A stretch of 64,000 bases of DNA from the NCBI GenBank assembly GCA_030427925.1, contig JAUICJ010000006.1, positions 55,863 to 119,862 of the forward strand, written 5' to 3'. Of the stretch, positions 8,023-15,985 are shown one piece after another. The stretch is from Bacteroidia bacterium (GTDB lineage Bacteria; Bacteroidota; Bacteroidia; Flavobacteriales_D; Sanyastnellaceae). Position 1 is the stretch's first letter, and each line of letters opens with the position of its first letter. A program made the position numbers and the translations under genes. The notes beneath the pieces were generated by a model. The model searched no databases, was not told the origin of the DNA, and was given only the letters and a program-made list of their open reading frames with translations.

Positions 8023-9544
8023 CCGGCGAAGCCAACCCGTCGGGCGTCATCGCCCACGTCCTGCCGGTCAGCCGCCTTCCCCAAACCCCGTCCACGTGGC
8101 GCGCATCGTCGATCCAATCCTCCAGCGACGGGTCGATCCACACCTCCTCCCCGTCAGCTAGGTAGAGGGTGATGCGCACGTTTTGGCCCCGATAGCGATC
8201 CTCCATCGGAAACGCGAACCCATCGGAAAACACCACCGCATTCCCATCGAGGACCACCTCGAAATCCATGCGCTGCGCTCGCGCCCGCGCTGCCCGCCGA
8301 TTCGCCCCATGCGCCTCCGCTGCCCAATCGAGCCGAGTCACCCCATTGGGTGCGCGACGCACATCGATTTCCACGTCGTCCATCCAAATTTGGTCTTCCC
8401 CCACCACCCAACTCAAATCCGTCCCCTCCCAAGTCACCGGATTCAGACCCGCCAGCGAATCCACCGCCGCCAACCGCAGCACCCGCGGCCCATCGGCAAC
8501 CGGCAGTTCCAACCGGTTCATTACGGTGCCCTCCCGACCGAACTCCATCCCGAGGCGCAACCCGAGCCCCGCGCCCATGCCCACCCCCATCAACGTAACC
8601 ACCGCAGAAAACGCCAGCACCCAGCCCAAGCGCGCCCCCCGCCGCAGCGAAGGCGCGAGCAGCCAAGCAACCGCCGAGGCCACGAGCGCCACTGGCAACG
8701 CGCAAATGAGGGCAAGCGCGGTCCATGCATACGGCATGCCGAACCCGGCTGGAAGCGTGGAGCGAGCCAACGCCAGCAACTGACCGCCCGCCTGGAAACC
8801 AAGCGGCTCCCAGGAAATGCCACCCACCCCAGTCAAGAGCCCCACCACGCTCAGCAGCAGGGCCAGCGAAAGCAACACCAACACGGCCCCCACAAGCCGA
8901 CCGAACACCTTGACGATCAAATGGAAAATCCGTTCCAGAAAGGCGAAAGCGTCCTGAACGGCTTCCCGGAATCGGCTGGATTTGACGCGGTTTGACATGC
9001 CGGACAGTTCCTCGTTCACGCGGCGCTTGATGTTTTCGACGGTGGGTTCGGCACCGTGCATGGCGAGGCGGTCGGCACGGGATTTGGCCTGGGGGATGAT
9101 GATCCACAAAATCAGGTAGAGCGGAATGGCAAACCCCACGGTCAACAAGGCAAGGAACGCGAGGCGAACCCACGTGGCTTCGATGTTGAAGTACGCCCCC
9201 AGCCCCGCTGCCACACCGCCGATCATGCCGGATTCGCGGTCGCGGAACAGCTTGCGCGCCGCACGGGGCGTGGCCTCTCCTTCCTCCACGAAATCCTCGG
9301 GCTGACCGAGGCGACCTTCGGCCCATTCAACATCGGATTCGTTGACCACTTCGCGTTGGCCCGCGAGCCGTTCTTCGAACAATTCGACCAACCGCGCCTC
9401 CACGTCCGAGAGGATCTCCTCCGCTCCTTGCGTGCCTTCCAGCGCGCGCCGCAAGGCATGCAGGTAAGCGAGGAGGCGTCGGTGGGCAGCTTCGTCAAGG
9501 TGGACGAGCCGGCCTGCGAGTTCAAGGGTGGTGGTGGTGTTCAT
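8000..9544 (-). CDS. PspC-domain membrane protein
   Basis: The 514-residue protein has an N-terminal cytoplasmic region rich in Glu and Arg (1-90) and a PspC domain at about 97-155 (RKLFRDRESGMIGGVAAGLGAYF, shown here only by its ends RKLFRD and GAYF). Several hydrophobic segments lie near 205-330, and a soluble C-terminal region follows with a beta-rich pattern. PspC domains are known from envelope-stress (phage-shock) systems. Proteins of this layout, encoded directly after a PadR regulator, are common in Bacteroidota, and the output is not well defined. Its ATG overlaps the stop of the PadR gene (ATGA), so the pair is co-transcribed. The 3' end overlaps ribD by 23 bases. Confidence 0.85.
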   Translation of the reverse strand: MNTTTTLELAGRLVHLDEAAHRRLLAYLHALRRALEGTQGAEEILSDVEARLVELFEERLAGQREVVNESDVEWAEGRLGQPEDFVEEGEATPRAARKLFRDRESGMIGGVAAGLGAYFNIEATWVRLAFLALLTVGFAIPLYLILWIIIPQAKSRADRLAMHGAEPTVENIKRRVNEELSGMSNRVKSSRFREAVQDAFAFLERIFHLIVKVFGRLVGAVLVLLSLALLLSVVGLLTGVGGISWEPLGFQAGGQLLALARSTLPAGFGMPYAWTALALICALPVALVASAVAWLLAPSLRRGARLGWVLAFSAVVTLMGVGMGAGLGLRLGMEFGREGTVMNRLELPVADGPRVLRLAAVDSLAGLNPVTWEGTDLSWVVGEDQIWMDDVEIDVRRAPNGVTRLDWAAEAHGANRRAARARAQRMDFEVVLDGNAVVFSDGFAFPMEDRYRGQNVRITLYLADGEEVWIDPSLEDWIDDARHVDGVWGRRLTGRTWAMTPDGLASPVSAEGGE

Positions 9545-9882
9545 GATTCGGGAGCTTCAAATGAGGGCAAGGCATCGACCGCTCGGACAAACCGGGTCCA
9601 TTCGGCATCCAAGGCGCTGAGGAATTCAGCACCCGCTGGGGTGAGTTCGTAGTACTTGCGGGGCGGGCCGGACTTGGACTCTTCCCAGCGATATGCGAGC
9701 AACCCGGCATTTTTCATCCGCGTCAGCAACGCGTAAAGGGTGCCCTCAACGACGATCAAATCCGCGTCTTGCAGGGTGGCCAGCACGTCGGAGGCGTAGG
9801 CCTCTCCTTTGCTCAACACCCGAAGGACGCACAATTCGAGGACGCCTTTGCGCATTTGGGCACGGGCATTGGAAACCTTCAT
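9541..9882 (-). CDS. PadR-family transcriptional regulator
   Basis: This 113-residue winged-helix protein matches the small PadR class: MRKGVLELCVLRVLSKGEAYASDVL at the N-terminus (in two parts: MRKGVLELCVL and GEAYASDVL), then VEGTLYALLTRMKNAGLL and GPPRKYYELT, the typical wing. The start is the ATG at 9882 (MKVSNARAQMRKG); a -7 box ends five bases upstream, so a longer frame reaching 9924 is unlikely. It probably represses its own operon, which includes the PspC gene. The effector is unknown. Confidence 0.9.
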   Translation of the reverse strand: MKVSNARAQMRKGVLELCVLRVLSKGEAYASDVLATLQDADLIVVEGTLYALLTRMKNAGLLAYRWEESKSGPPRKYYELTPAGAEFLSALDAEWTRFVRAVDALPSFEAPES

Positions 9883-9887
9883 GGGGC

Positions 9888-9895
9888 CAAAGGTA
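9888..9895 (-). promoter_or_regulatory. -7 box of padR-pspC, 5 bases before ATG
   Basis: Reads TACCTTTG on the minus strand, an exact TAnnTTTG match, then five bases, then the ATG at 9882. The mRNA would be leaderless or nearly so. Confidence 0.7.
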
Positions 9896-9963
9896 TGGTG
9901 TTCGTTAGGTACTTTGCAAAACATAGTACCTAATTTTTCAACTCACCGACCCGTGGACGGTGG

Positions 9964-9971
9964 TATTTTCG
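9964..9971 (+). promoter_or_regulatory. -7 box of the DMT transporter
   Basis: Reads TATTTTCG on the plus strand, one mismatch from TAnnTTTG, ending eight bases before the ATG at 9980. Confidence 0.45.
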
Positions 9972-9979
9972 CCACCAAC

Positions 9980-10864
9980 ATGGGCTACCTCCTTCTCGCC
10001 ATCCTACTGGCCACGGCGATTTTCGCCGGCTTCCGCGTGTTCCCGAAGTGGGGCGCGGACACCTTTCAAGTGATCGTCATCAACTATGCGGTGGCCGCCG
10101 GATTGGGTTGGTGGCTGGCAGGTGGCTGGCCTACGCTCCTCCGAGCTTGGGGCGATCCCTGGGTGTACACGGCAGTGGTGGTGGGTTCGCTGTTCCTGTA
10201 TTTGTTCCACCTGATGGCCCGGAGTGCGCAAGTGAATGGCTTGACGGTCACGACGGTAGCCGCCAAATTGAGCATGGTCTTGCCCGTGCTGGTGTTCCTG
10301 GTTGCTGATCCCACGGACGGATTAACCGTTGCGAAGGCCGCTGCGCTGCTGTTTGCATTGCCTGCGGTGGTGCTCGCTTCGTGGAAGGCCGATGAGCCCT
10401 TCAGGCTGCGCGACGCCCGCATGCCGCTCATCATTTTCTTCGGTGGCGGGCTCATCGATTTGATGTTTGGGTGGTTCAGTGGGCCCGAACACATGCGCGA
10501 GCCTGCCTTCCGTTACTTGTTCACTACGATTCCGTTCACGATGGCGCTGACCATCGGTTTGGGCATGCTGGGGGCCCAGCGATTCCGCGGCGTGCGACTG
10601 GATACCACGAAGCACCGCAAGGGCGTGACGTGGGCGTGTGGGCTGGCGCTCGGCTTCATCAATTTCGGTTCGCTGTATTACCTCCTGCAGGCGTATTCAG
10701 CCGTTTCGCTGGACCGTTCCTCCATCACCCCCCTCATCAACCTCGGCATCGTCCTCGCCAGTGCTGGGGTCGCCCGCGTCGCTTTTGGTGAACGGCTCAC
10801 CCGCCGGAATGCCCTCGGACTCGCGCTCGGGTGCGCAGCCATGGTGCTGCTCTATTTCAGCTAA
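9980..10864 (+). CDS. EamA/DMT-superfamily transporter
   Basis: The 294-residue protein is almost entirely hydrophobic, with about ten predicted membrane segments in two halves, as in EamA-type drug/metabolite exporters. It opens MGYLLLAILLATAIFAGF and ends ALGLALGCAAMVLLYFS. The substrate cannot be read from the sequence. I chose the ATG at 9980 because it gives the normal first helix; an in-frame start at 9809 would add 57 mostly charged residues that overlap the padR promoter. A strong hairpin terminator follows the stop codon. Confidence 0.85.
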   Translation: MGYLLLAILLATAIFAGFRVFPKWGADTFQVIVINYAVAAGLGWWLAGGWPTLLRAWGDPWVYTAVVVGSLFLYLFHLMARSAQVNGLTVTTVAAKLSMVLPVLVFLVADPTDGLTVAKAAALLFALPAVVLASWKADEPFRLRDARMPLIIFFGGGLIDLMFGWFSGPEHMREPAFRYLFTTIPFTMALTIGLGMLGAQRFRGVRLDTTKHRKGVTWACGLALGFINFGSLYYLLQAYSAVSLDRSSITPLINLGIVLASAGVARVAFGERLTRRNALGLALGCAAMVLLYFS

Positions 10865-10866
10865 AA

Positions 10867-10894
10867 AAAGCCCGATTCCTTCGAACCGGGCTTT
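10867..10894. terminator. Bidirectional intrinsic terminator
   Basis: Arms AAAGCCCG (10867-10874) and CGGGCTTT (10887-10894) form an 8-bp stem, with an A-tract before and T residues after. It lies directly between the DMT gene (stop at 10864) and the convergent M1 peptidase gene (stop at 10900), so it can serve both. Confidence 0.8.
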
Positions 10895-10899
10895 GCATG

Positions 10900-13242
10900 T
10901 CATTCTTCTGCATTGCGTTGAACACGCTGCATGGGATTCTCTCCTCCCCCGCCCCATTCTTTCTGCTTGAAAACCTCGAAGCGCGTTGGCTCAGGACGCG
11001 GAGGCCACGCGTTGTCGCTCATGTCGACATCCGCCGTTTCGAGGTACGGATCGAGGACGATGCGCACCGCCGGGCGATCCGTCACGAACACCTTCGTCAC
11101 CGTCGGCTCGCTCATCTTCCAGATTTCCGCTGGAATGCGCCGCACTTCCCGTTCGCCATCCTCGTACTCGAACTCCACAATCAGCGGCATCACCAAACCG
11201 CCCTCATTGCGGAAGGTGATTTCATAAAACTGCTTGTCGGAAGACAGCAACGCCTTCTCCTCCTCCGTCAACTCCGCCATCCACTCTTCGTACTCTTTCC
11301 AGTCCAAATCCAACACCTCAAACCGATCCCACTGCGTGTAAAAATCATGCAAGGACGGATCCGCCTCCAGGTACGTCTCCCGGATGAACTCCTCGTCGCG
11401 GATCAAGCTGATGTCCGCCGGTTCCCGCGCCGCCTTCGCCCGATTGAATTCCGCCTCGGTCTGCGGATTGCCCGTGTCCATTTGCATCCACCGAACTTGG
11501 TCGAGCGCGATGTCCACGTGGTCCGTGGTGTAGAACCACCCACGCCAAAACCAATCCAAGTCCACGCCGCTCGCATCTTCCATCGTCCGGAAGAAATCCG
11601 CGGGCGACGGGTGCCGGAACGCCCACCTGCGGCTGTATTCCTTGAACGCATAGTCGAACAACTCACGGCCCATGACGGTCTCGCGCAAGATGTTCAGCGC
11701 CGTTGCGGGCTTGCCGTAGGCGTTGTTTCCGAACTGGTAAATGGACTCGGAGTTGGTCATGATGGGGCTGATGCGTGATTTGTCCCCGCCCATGTAATCG
11801 CGGATGTTGCGTGCACTGCCGCGGCGAGTCGGGTAATCGCGATCGAACTCCTTTTCAGTCAAGTACTGAACGAACGTGTTCAGCCCCTCATCCATCCACG
11901 TCCACTGGCGCTCATCCGAGTTGATGATCATCGGGAAGAAGTTGTGCCCCACCTCGTGGATGATGACGCTGATCATCCCGGTGCGCGTGCGCTCGCTGTA
12001 GGTTCCGTCCGGCTCCGGTCGCCCGCCGTTGAAGCAGATCATCGGATACTCCATGCCGATCCACTTCGTGTGCACGCTGATGGCCACCGGATAGGGGTAG
12101 TCGATGGTGAAGTGCGAATACGTCTTCAAGGTTTGCGCCACCGCTTTCGTGGAGTATTGTTCCCAAAGCGGGTTCCCTTCTTTCGGGTAAAAGCTCATGG
12201 CCAATGGCGAGCGATCGCCCACCTTCACAGCCAGCGCATCCCAGATGAATTTCCGGCTAGAAGCCCAGCCGAAGTCGCGCACGTTTTCGGCCTCGAAAAT
12301 CCACGTCTTCTCCCCGCTCGCCTTGCTCTTTTCGGCCTCGCGGGCCTCTTCCTCCGTCACGATCATGACGGGCTGGTCGTACGTCGTGCGAGCGCGTTCG
12401 TAGCGCCGGCGTTGCTCGGGGGTGAGCACGGATTTGGCGTTCACCAATTCTCCCGTGGATGCCACGATGTGATCCGCAGGAACCGTCAGCTCAACGCGGT
12501 AATCCCCGAAGTTGAGTGTGAACTCGCCGCTGCCGAGGAACTGCTTGTTCTGCCATCCTTCGTTGTCGCTGTATACCACCATGCGGGGGTAGAACTGGGC
12601 GATGGTGTAGATGTAGTTGTCTTCTTCGGGGAAGTGCTCGTAGCCGCTGCGGCCGCCGATCTTCATGCGGTCGTTGATGTTGTACCACCATTCGACGCTG
12701 AAGGTGAACTTGCCGCCGGGCTTCAATGGCTGCGGCAGCTCGATGCGCATCATCGTTTGGTTGATCGTGTAGTCGAGGGGTGCGCCGCCGCTCGTGACCG
12801 ACTCGATTTTGAAGCCTCCGTCGAAGGTGGGTTCGAGCTTCATCACGTCGTCGAACGACATGCGGTTGCTGATTTCCGATTGGCTGATCTTGTAGGAGTC
12901 GGAATCGAGGGCCCGCATGTTTTGGTCCAACTGAAGCCAAACGTAGCGCAGCTCATCCGGGCTGTTGTTCGTGTACGTGATGGTCTCCTCGCCGTCAATG
13001 CGCTGGTTCGCGTCATCGAGGTGGATCTTCATGTCGTAGTCCGCCTGCTGCTGCCAGTATGCGTGGCCCGGCGCGCCCGAAGCGGTCCGGTAGACGTTGG
13101 GCGTAGGCAGTTCCTGGCCCAGTTGGCGGAACTTGTTCGTGTTCGTGCGGGGAGGCTGGGCTTCGGGAGCGGGATTCTGCTGTGCGAGCAGCGGGCTCAC
13201 GGCGAAAAGCGCAGTCGCAAGGAGCGCAGCAAGGCGGTTCAC
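10900..13242 (-). CDS. M1-family metallopeptidase, secreted
   Basis: This 780-residue zinc aminopeptidase-like protein carries HEVGH (429-433) followed by the third zinc ligand Glu452 in WMDEG, the M1 signature HExxH-x18-E. A GMEYP segment near residue 396 corresponds to the GxMEN exopeptidase motif, here altered as in a distinct Bacteroidota M1 group. A signal peptide (VNRLAALLATALFAVSPLLA) predicts export. No ATG is available: the frame reaches a TTG at 13275, with GTGs at 13251 and 13242. I chose 13242 because it starts right at the signal peptide. The C-terminal region after 600 is a helical extension without a recognisable T9SS tail, so a periplasmic or outer-membrane site is likely. Confidence 0.92.
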   Translation of the reverse strand: MNRLAALLATALFAVSPLLAQQNPAPEAQPPRTNTNKFRQLGQELPTPNVYRTASGAPGHAYWQQQADYDMKIHLDDANQRIDGEETITYTNNSPDELRYVWLQLDQNMRALDSDSYKISQSEISNRMSFDDVMKLEPTFDGGFKIESVTSGGAPLDYTINQTMMRIELPQPLKPGGKFTFSVEWWYNINDRMKIGGRSGYEHFPEEDNYIYTIAQFYPRMVVYSDNEGWQNKQFLGSGEFTLNFGDYRVELTVPADHIVASTGELVNAKSVLTPEQRRRYERARTTYDQPVMIVTEEEAREAEKSKASGEKTWIFEAENVRDFGWASSRKFIWDALAVKVGDRSPLAMSFYPKEGNPLWEQYSTKAVAQTLKTYSHFTIDYPYPVAISVHTKWIGMEYPMICFNGGRPEPDGTYSERTRTGMISVIIHEVGHNFFPMIINSDERQWTWMDEGLNTFVQYLTEKEFDRDYPTRRGSARNIRDYMGGDKSRISPIMTNSESIYQFGNNAYGKPATALNILRETVMGRELFDYAFKEYSRRWAFRHPSPADFFRTMEDASGVDLDWFWRGWFYTTDHVDIALDQVRWMQMDTGNPQTEAEFNRAKAAREPADISLIRDEEFIRETYLEADPSLHDFYTQWDRFEVLDLDWKEYEEWMAELTEEEKALLSSDKQFYEITFRNEGGLVMPLIVEFEYEDGEREVRRIPAEIWKMSEPTVTKVFVTDRPAVRIVLDPYLETADVDMSDNAWPPRPEPTRFEVFKQKEWGGGGENPMQRVQRNAEE

Positions 13243-13304
13243 GTGGTTCACTTCTGACGAATTTTGAAGCCCCAAGATACGGGTTCTTCGCGGGCTTTGG
13301 GCGA

Positions 13305-14078
13305 CTACTCAGGCCAAATCACCTGCCCCGACTCCGTGCGGTCCACGTCGAACGCGAGCGGAACCGCCTCGCCCCGGATGTCGCCGCTGCCGTGAATTCC
13401 GAGGTAGGCGTAATCGGTGGAGTGGAAGCGCAGTTCGTGGGCGGAGCTTTGGTTGAGGAAGGCGCGGCGGGCGAGTAGTGCGGACGCGTCGAGGGTTCCG
13501 AGGCCGGCGACGTAAGCACCGAGTCGGTCGGCGGAACCGGTGAGGGTGAGGTGCGACGGGCCGGCGTGGAGGCGCGCTTCGAGCGTGTCCACGTGGGCCG
13601 AAATGGCCGTTCGACCTGCGGATCGGCGGGCGTCAAAGGACCACAGGCCGTCGCGCGCTCCGATTTCCCATCGAAAGTCCCCGGTGCCGGTGTGTTCGAC
13701 GGTCCGAAGGTCCGGTGCCCAAACCTCCACCCGGAGCCGAATGCCCAGGTTGCGCACCCAATCGCACGCGTTGGCGTCGCCGAGCAGCAGCTCGCCTGAA
13801 TCGAGCTCAGTTTGGGCGTGGGCGAGGAGGTTCGCCGGTCCTTCCCACCGCCACACAACGCGTCCGCTATCGCCGTCCGCATGCAGCACGACCTCCACAC
13901 CATCGGCAATCGTCAACCGCACCGCAGGCGCGTCGAACGCCCCCGCGACCACGGTGTCCACCCCGGCAGCGCGCAGGCAAGCGGGCGACTCCGGCCGGTT
14001 GCAGCAAACCAGCAACGAAGCGAGCAGGAACGCACCGAGGCCAGCCGGGATGGCGATGCGGGCGGTTCTGCGGGTCAC
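13305..14078 (-). CDS. GIN-domain (DUF2807) lipoprotein-like protein
   Basis: The 257-residue product has an N-terminal hydrophobic segment ending LLVCCNRPE, which resembles a lipobox. A repetitive beta-rich domain follows (GDFRWEIGARDGLWSFDA, then ATT-type repeats and GSGDIRGEAVPLAF) of the DUF2807 type. These domains form right-handed beta-helix-like structures at the cell surface or periplasm of Bacteroidota, and their role is unknown. The likely start is the GTG at 14078, which overlaps the mazG stop as GTGA; the frame extends to a TTG at 14105 inside mazG. It is translationally coupled to mazG, but I see no functional reason for the pairing. Confidence 0.75.
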   Translation of the reverse strand: MTRRTARIAIPAGLGAFLLASLLVCCNRPESPACLRAAGVDTVVAGAFDAPAVRLTIADGVEVVLHADGDSGRVVWRWEGPANLLAHAQTELDSGELLLGDANACDWVRNLGIRLRVEVWAPDLRTVEHTGTGDFRWEIGARDGLWSFDARRSAGRTAISAHVDTLEARLHAGPSHLTLTGSADRLGAYVAGLGTLDASALLARRAFLNQSSAHELRFHSTDYAYLGIHGSGDIRGEAVPLAFDVDRTESGQVIWPE

Positions 14079-14854
14079 CCGTGCTGGGATTTGGCTCGAT
14101 CCCAATACGCGTCCATCTCCTCCAACGTCATGTCTTTCAGCGCCTTGCCATCCGCCGCCACCGCCTCTTCCATGTGCATGAACCGCCCGCGAAACCGGCG
14201 ATTCGTCCGCTCCAACGCCTCGTCCGGATTGATGCCCACGAAGCGCGCGTAATTGATCAGCGCGAAGAGCACGTCCCCGAACTCATCCGTCGCCCGATCC
14301 ATCGCGCCCGCCGCCAGCTCCTCACGGAACTCCCCCAGCTCCTCCTGCACCTTGTCCCACACTTGGTCCGCGTTGTCCCAATCGAATCCGACGCCCCGCA
14401 CCTTGTCCTGAATCCGGTACGCCTTCACCAGCGACGGCAGCGAATTCGGCACGCCTTCGAGCACGGAACGGTTGCCCTCCTTCAACTTCAGCTGCTCCCA
14501 ATTCGCCTTCACCGCCTCCTCGTCATCGGCCTTCACGTCCCCGTAAATGTGCGGGTGGCGTGAAATCAGCTTGTCGCAAATGCCGTTCAGCGCATCGGCG
14601 ATGTCCCAGGCGCCCTGCTCGCTGGCAATCTTCGCGTAAAACACCATGTGCAGCAGCAAATCGCCGGTTTCCTTCTTGATTTCGTCGAGGTCCGCATCGA
14701 GGATGGCGTCGGCGAGTTCGTAGGTCTCCTCAATGGTCAGGTGGCGCAGGCTTTCGAAGGTCTGCTTGCGGTCCCACGGGCATTGTTCCCGCAGTTCGTC
14801 CATGATGTGAAGGAGGCGCGCGAAGGCGGCTTGTTTGTCGGCGAGGCTGTGCAT
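14075..14854 (-). CDS. mazG: Nucleoside triphosphate pyrophosphohydrolase MazG
   Basis: MazG hydrolyses (d)NTPs to NMP and PPi and helps clean nucleotide pools. The 259-residue protein has the two tandem MazG domains of the bacterial house-cleaning form. The first carries CPWDRKQTFESL, EETYELADAI (42-51) and GDLLLHMVFYA (64-74). The second carries KVQEELGEFREEL and DEFGDVLFALINYAR. All acidic metal ligands expected from the family appear present. The ATG at 14854 follows a TACCTTTG box after five bases. The downstream GIN-domain gene overlaps its stop codon. Confidence 0.95.
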   Translation of the reverse strand: MHSLADKQAAFARLLHIMDELREQCPWDRKQTFESLRHLTIEETYELADAILDADLDEIKKETGDLLLHMVFYAKIASEQGAWDIADALNGICDKLISRHPHIYGDVKADDEEAVKANWEQLKLKEGNRSVLEGVPNSLPSLVKAYRIQDKVRGVGFDWDNADQVWDKVQEELGEFREELAAGAMDRATDEFGDVLFALINYARFVGINPDEALERTNRRFRGRFMHMEEAVAADGKALKDMTLEEMDAYWDRAKSQHG

Positions 14855-14859
14855 GGGGG

Positions 14860-14867
14860 CAAAGGTA
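14860..14867 (-). promoter_or_regulatory. -7 box of mazG, 5 bases before ATG
   Basis: Reads TACCTTTG on the minus strand, an exact TAnnTTTG match. Only 36 bases separate the two divergent start codons here (14854 and 14891), and both promoters fit in that space. Confidence 0.7.
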
Positions 14868-14878
14868 AGCCGCTGCCG

Positions 14879-14886
14879 TACCTTGC
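14879..14886 (+). promoter_or_regulatory. -7 box of PagL-like gene, 4 bases before ATG
   Basis: Reads TACCTTGC followed by GGAC and the ATG at 14891. The same 15 bases (TACCTTGCGGAC plus ATG) recur before the CoA-transferase start at 51614. Confidence 0.6.
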
Positions 14887-14890
14887 GGAC

Positions 14891-15985
14891 ATGTTGCGCG
14901 TTGCGTTCCTCGCGGGGCTGTGTGCCCTGTCGTTCAAGGTTTCAGGCCAAACCGAGTTCCAGCTCATCGGCGGCTTCGTCCTCCCCCACCGGCCCGAGAT
15001 GGCCCGACTGGTGACGGGCCACGCAACCGGCTTCTCCCTCTCTCACTGGCGCGAGTCGCACGGAATCTGGGCTTCCGAGCACGGCCGATGGGGCATCCGC
15101 CAAGGCGCAATGCTCAGCGTCCTCGACGCCGGTTCGCCCGAACTCGGCGTCCAAGCGTCCGCGCTTTGGCTCACGCGATTCCCCATTCGCGATCGCAGCC
15201 ACCTCGAACTCGGCCTCGGACCCGCGTGGACCTCCCGCTCTTACCGAACCGACGGCCCGACCTCGTTCGCGCTCGCCGGCCCATGGAACCTCGGCCTCCA
15301 TGCCGGACTCGCCCGGCGAATCCGGCTCAAAGCGCCCTTCCATTTCACGGTCGGCGCTGCCCTCACCCACCTGTCGAACGGCGGACTGTTCCAGCCCAAC
15401 CTCGGCACCAACGCCCTGACAGCTCGGGTGGCCTTCCACTGGGGAAGCGTGCCGACGCAATACCCGCAAGTCGTGCAACCTCCGGGCACCTTTGAGCGCG
15501 CGAACCGTTGGCACTTCGGCCTGCGGGTGGGCGCTCGCGACGCGGGCTTGCCGGGAGGTCCCCTTCACCCCGTCTCCACCCTGCGCGTCTTGTGGGAACG
15601 CCGCGCCCAAGTCGTCCATCACGGGCCTCTGCCGCGCCGAATGGGCTGGTCACCCGTGGCGGCTGCACAACTCACCCTGAACCAAAGCCGCAGGCCGGAA
15701 TCGCCGGGCAATCCGGCGGCAAGGTGGCAACCTGCGGTGCTGGTGGGAGCCCGGTGGTGGGTCGGCAACGTGGCCCTTCAATTCGCACATGGGCACCTCT
15801 TAGCGAACGCGTCGCCGGACTTTGGACCCGGCCATTTGGATGCAGCGTTGGTTTGGCGGGTGCGGCCTGAGTGCATGGTGGAATTGGGCCTGCGCGCCTT
15901 CAGCATGCGCGCCGAACACCCGGTTGTGGGAGTGACCTGGACGCCCGTTATGGACAATTGGTCCCGAAGAACGACAGGAAGATGA
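14891..15985 (+). CDS. PagL-like acyloxyacyl hydrolase family outer-membrane protein
   Basis: The 364-residue protein starts with a signal peptide (MLRVAFLAGLCALSFKVSG) and continues as alternating beta strands. The segment LTHLSNGGLFQPNLGTNAL contains the His-x-Ser-Asn-Gly pattern of the PagL/acyloxyacyl hydrolase family, in which His and Ser act in deacylating lipid A. Bacteroidota members are usually larger than PagL itself (about 150-190 residues), as here. I infer an outer-membrane barrel that may edit lipid A; substrate is unproven. The ATG at 14891 has a promoter box four bases upstream; an open frame from 14648 is antisense to mazG and was ignored. The 3' end overlaps the next gene by 38 bases. 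Confidence 0.7.
   Translation: MLRVAFLAGLCALSFKVSGQTEFQLIGGFVLPHRPEMARLVTGHATGFSLSHWRESHGIWASEHGRWGIRQGAMLSVLDAGSPELGVQASALWLTRFPIRDRSHLELGLGPAWTSRSYRTDGPTSFALAGPWNLGLHAGLARRIRLKAPFHFTVGAALTHLSNGGLFQPNLGTNALTARVAFHWGSVPTQYPQVVQPPGTFERANRWHFGLRVGARDAGLPGGPLHPVSTLRVLWERRAQVVHHGPLPRRMGWSPVAAAQLTLNQSRRPESPGNPAARWQPAVLVGARWWVGNVALQFAHGHLLANASPDFGPGHLDAALVWRVRPECMVELGLRAFSMRAEHPVVGVTWTPVMDNWSRRTTGR

Noticed and set aside
10880..10896. GTTCGAA-like T-loop resembling a tRNA arm
   Set aside because: It is the loop of the hairpin terminator after the DMT gene; no acceptor or anticodon stem is present.
11944..13257. Plus-strand open frame of 437 codons opposite the M1 peptidase
   Set aside because: Shadow of the M1 gene; the M1 frame carries HEVGH and the Glu ligand.
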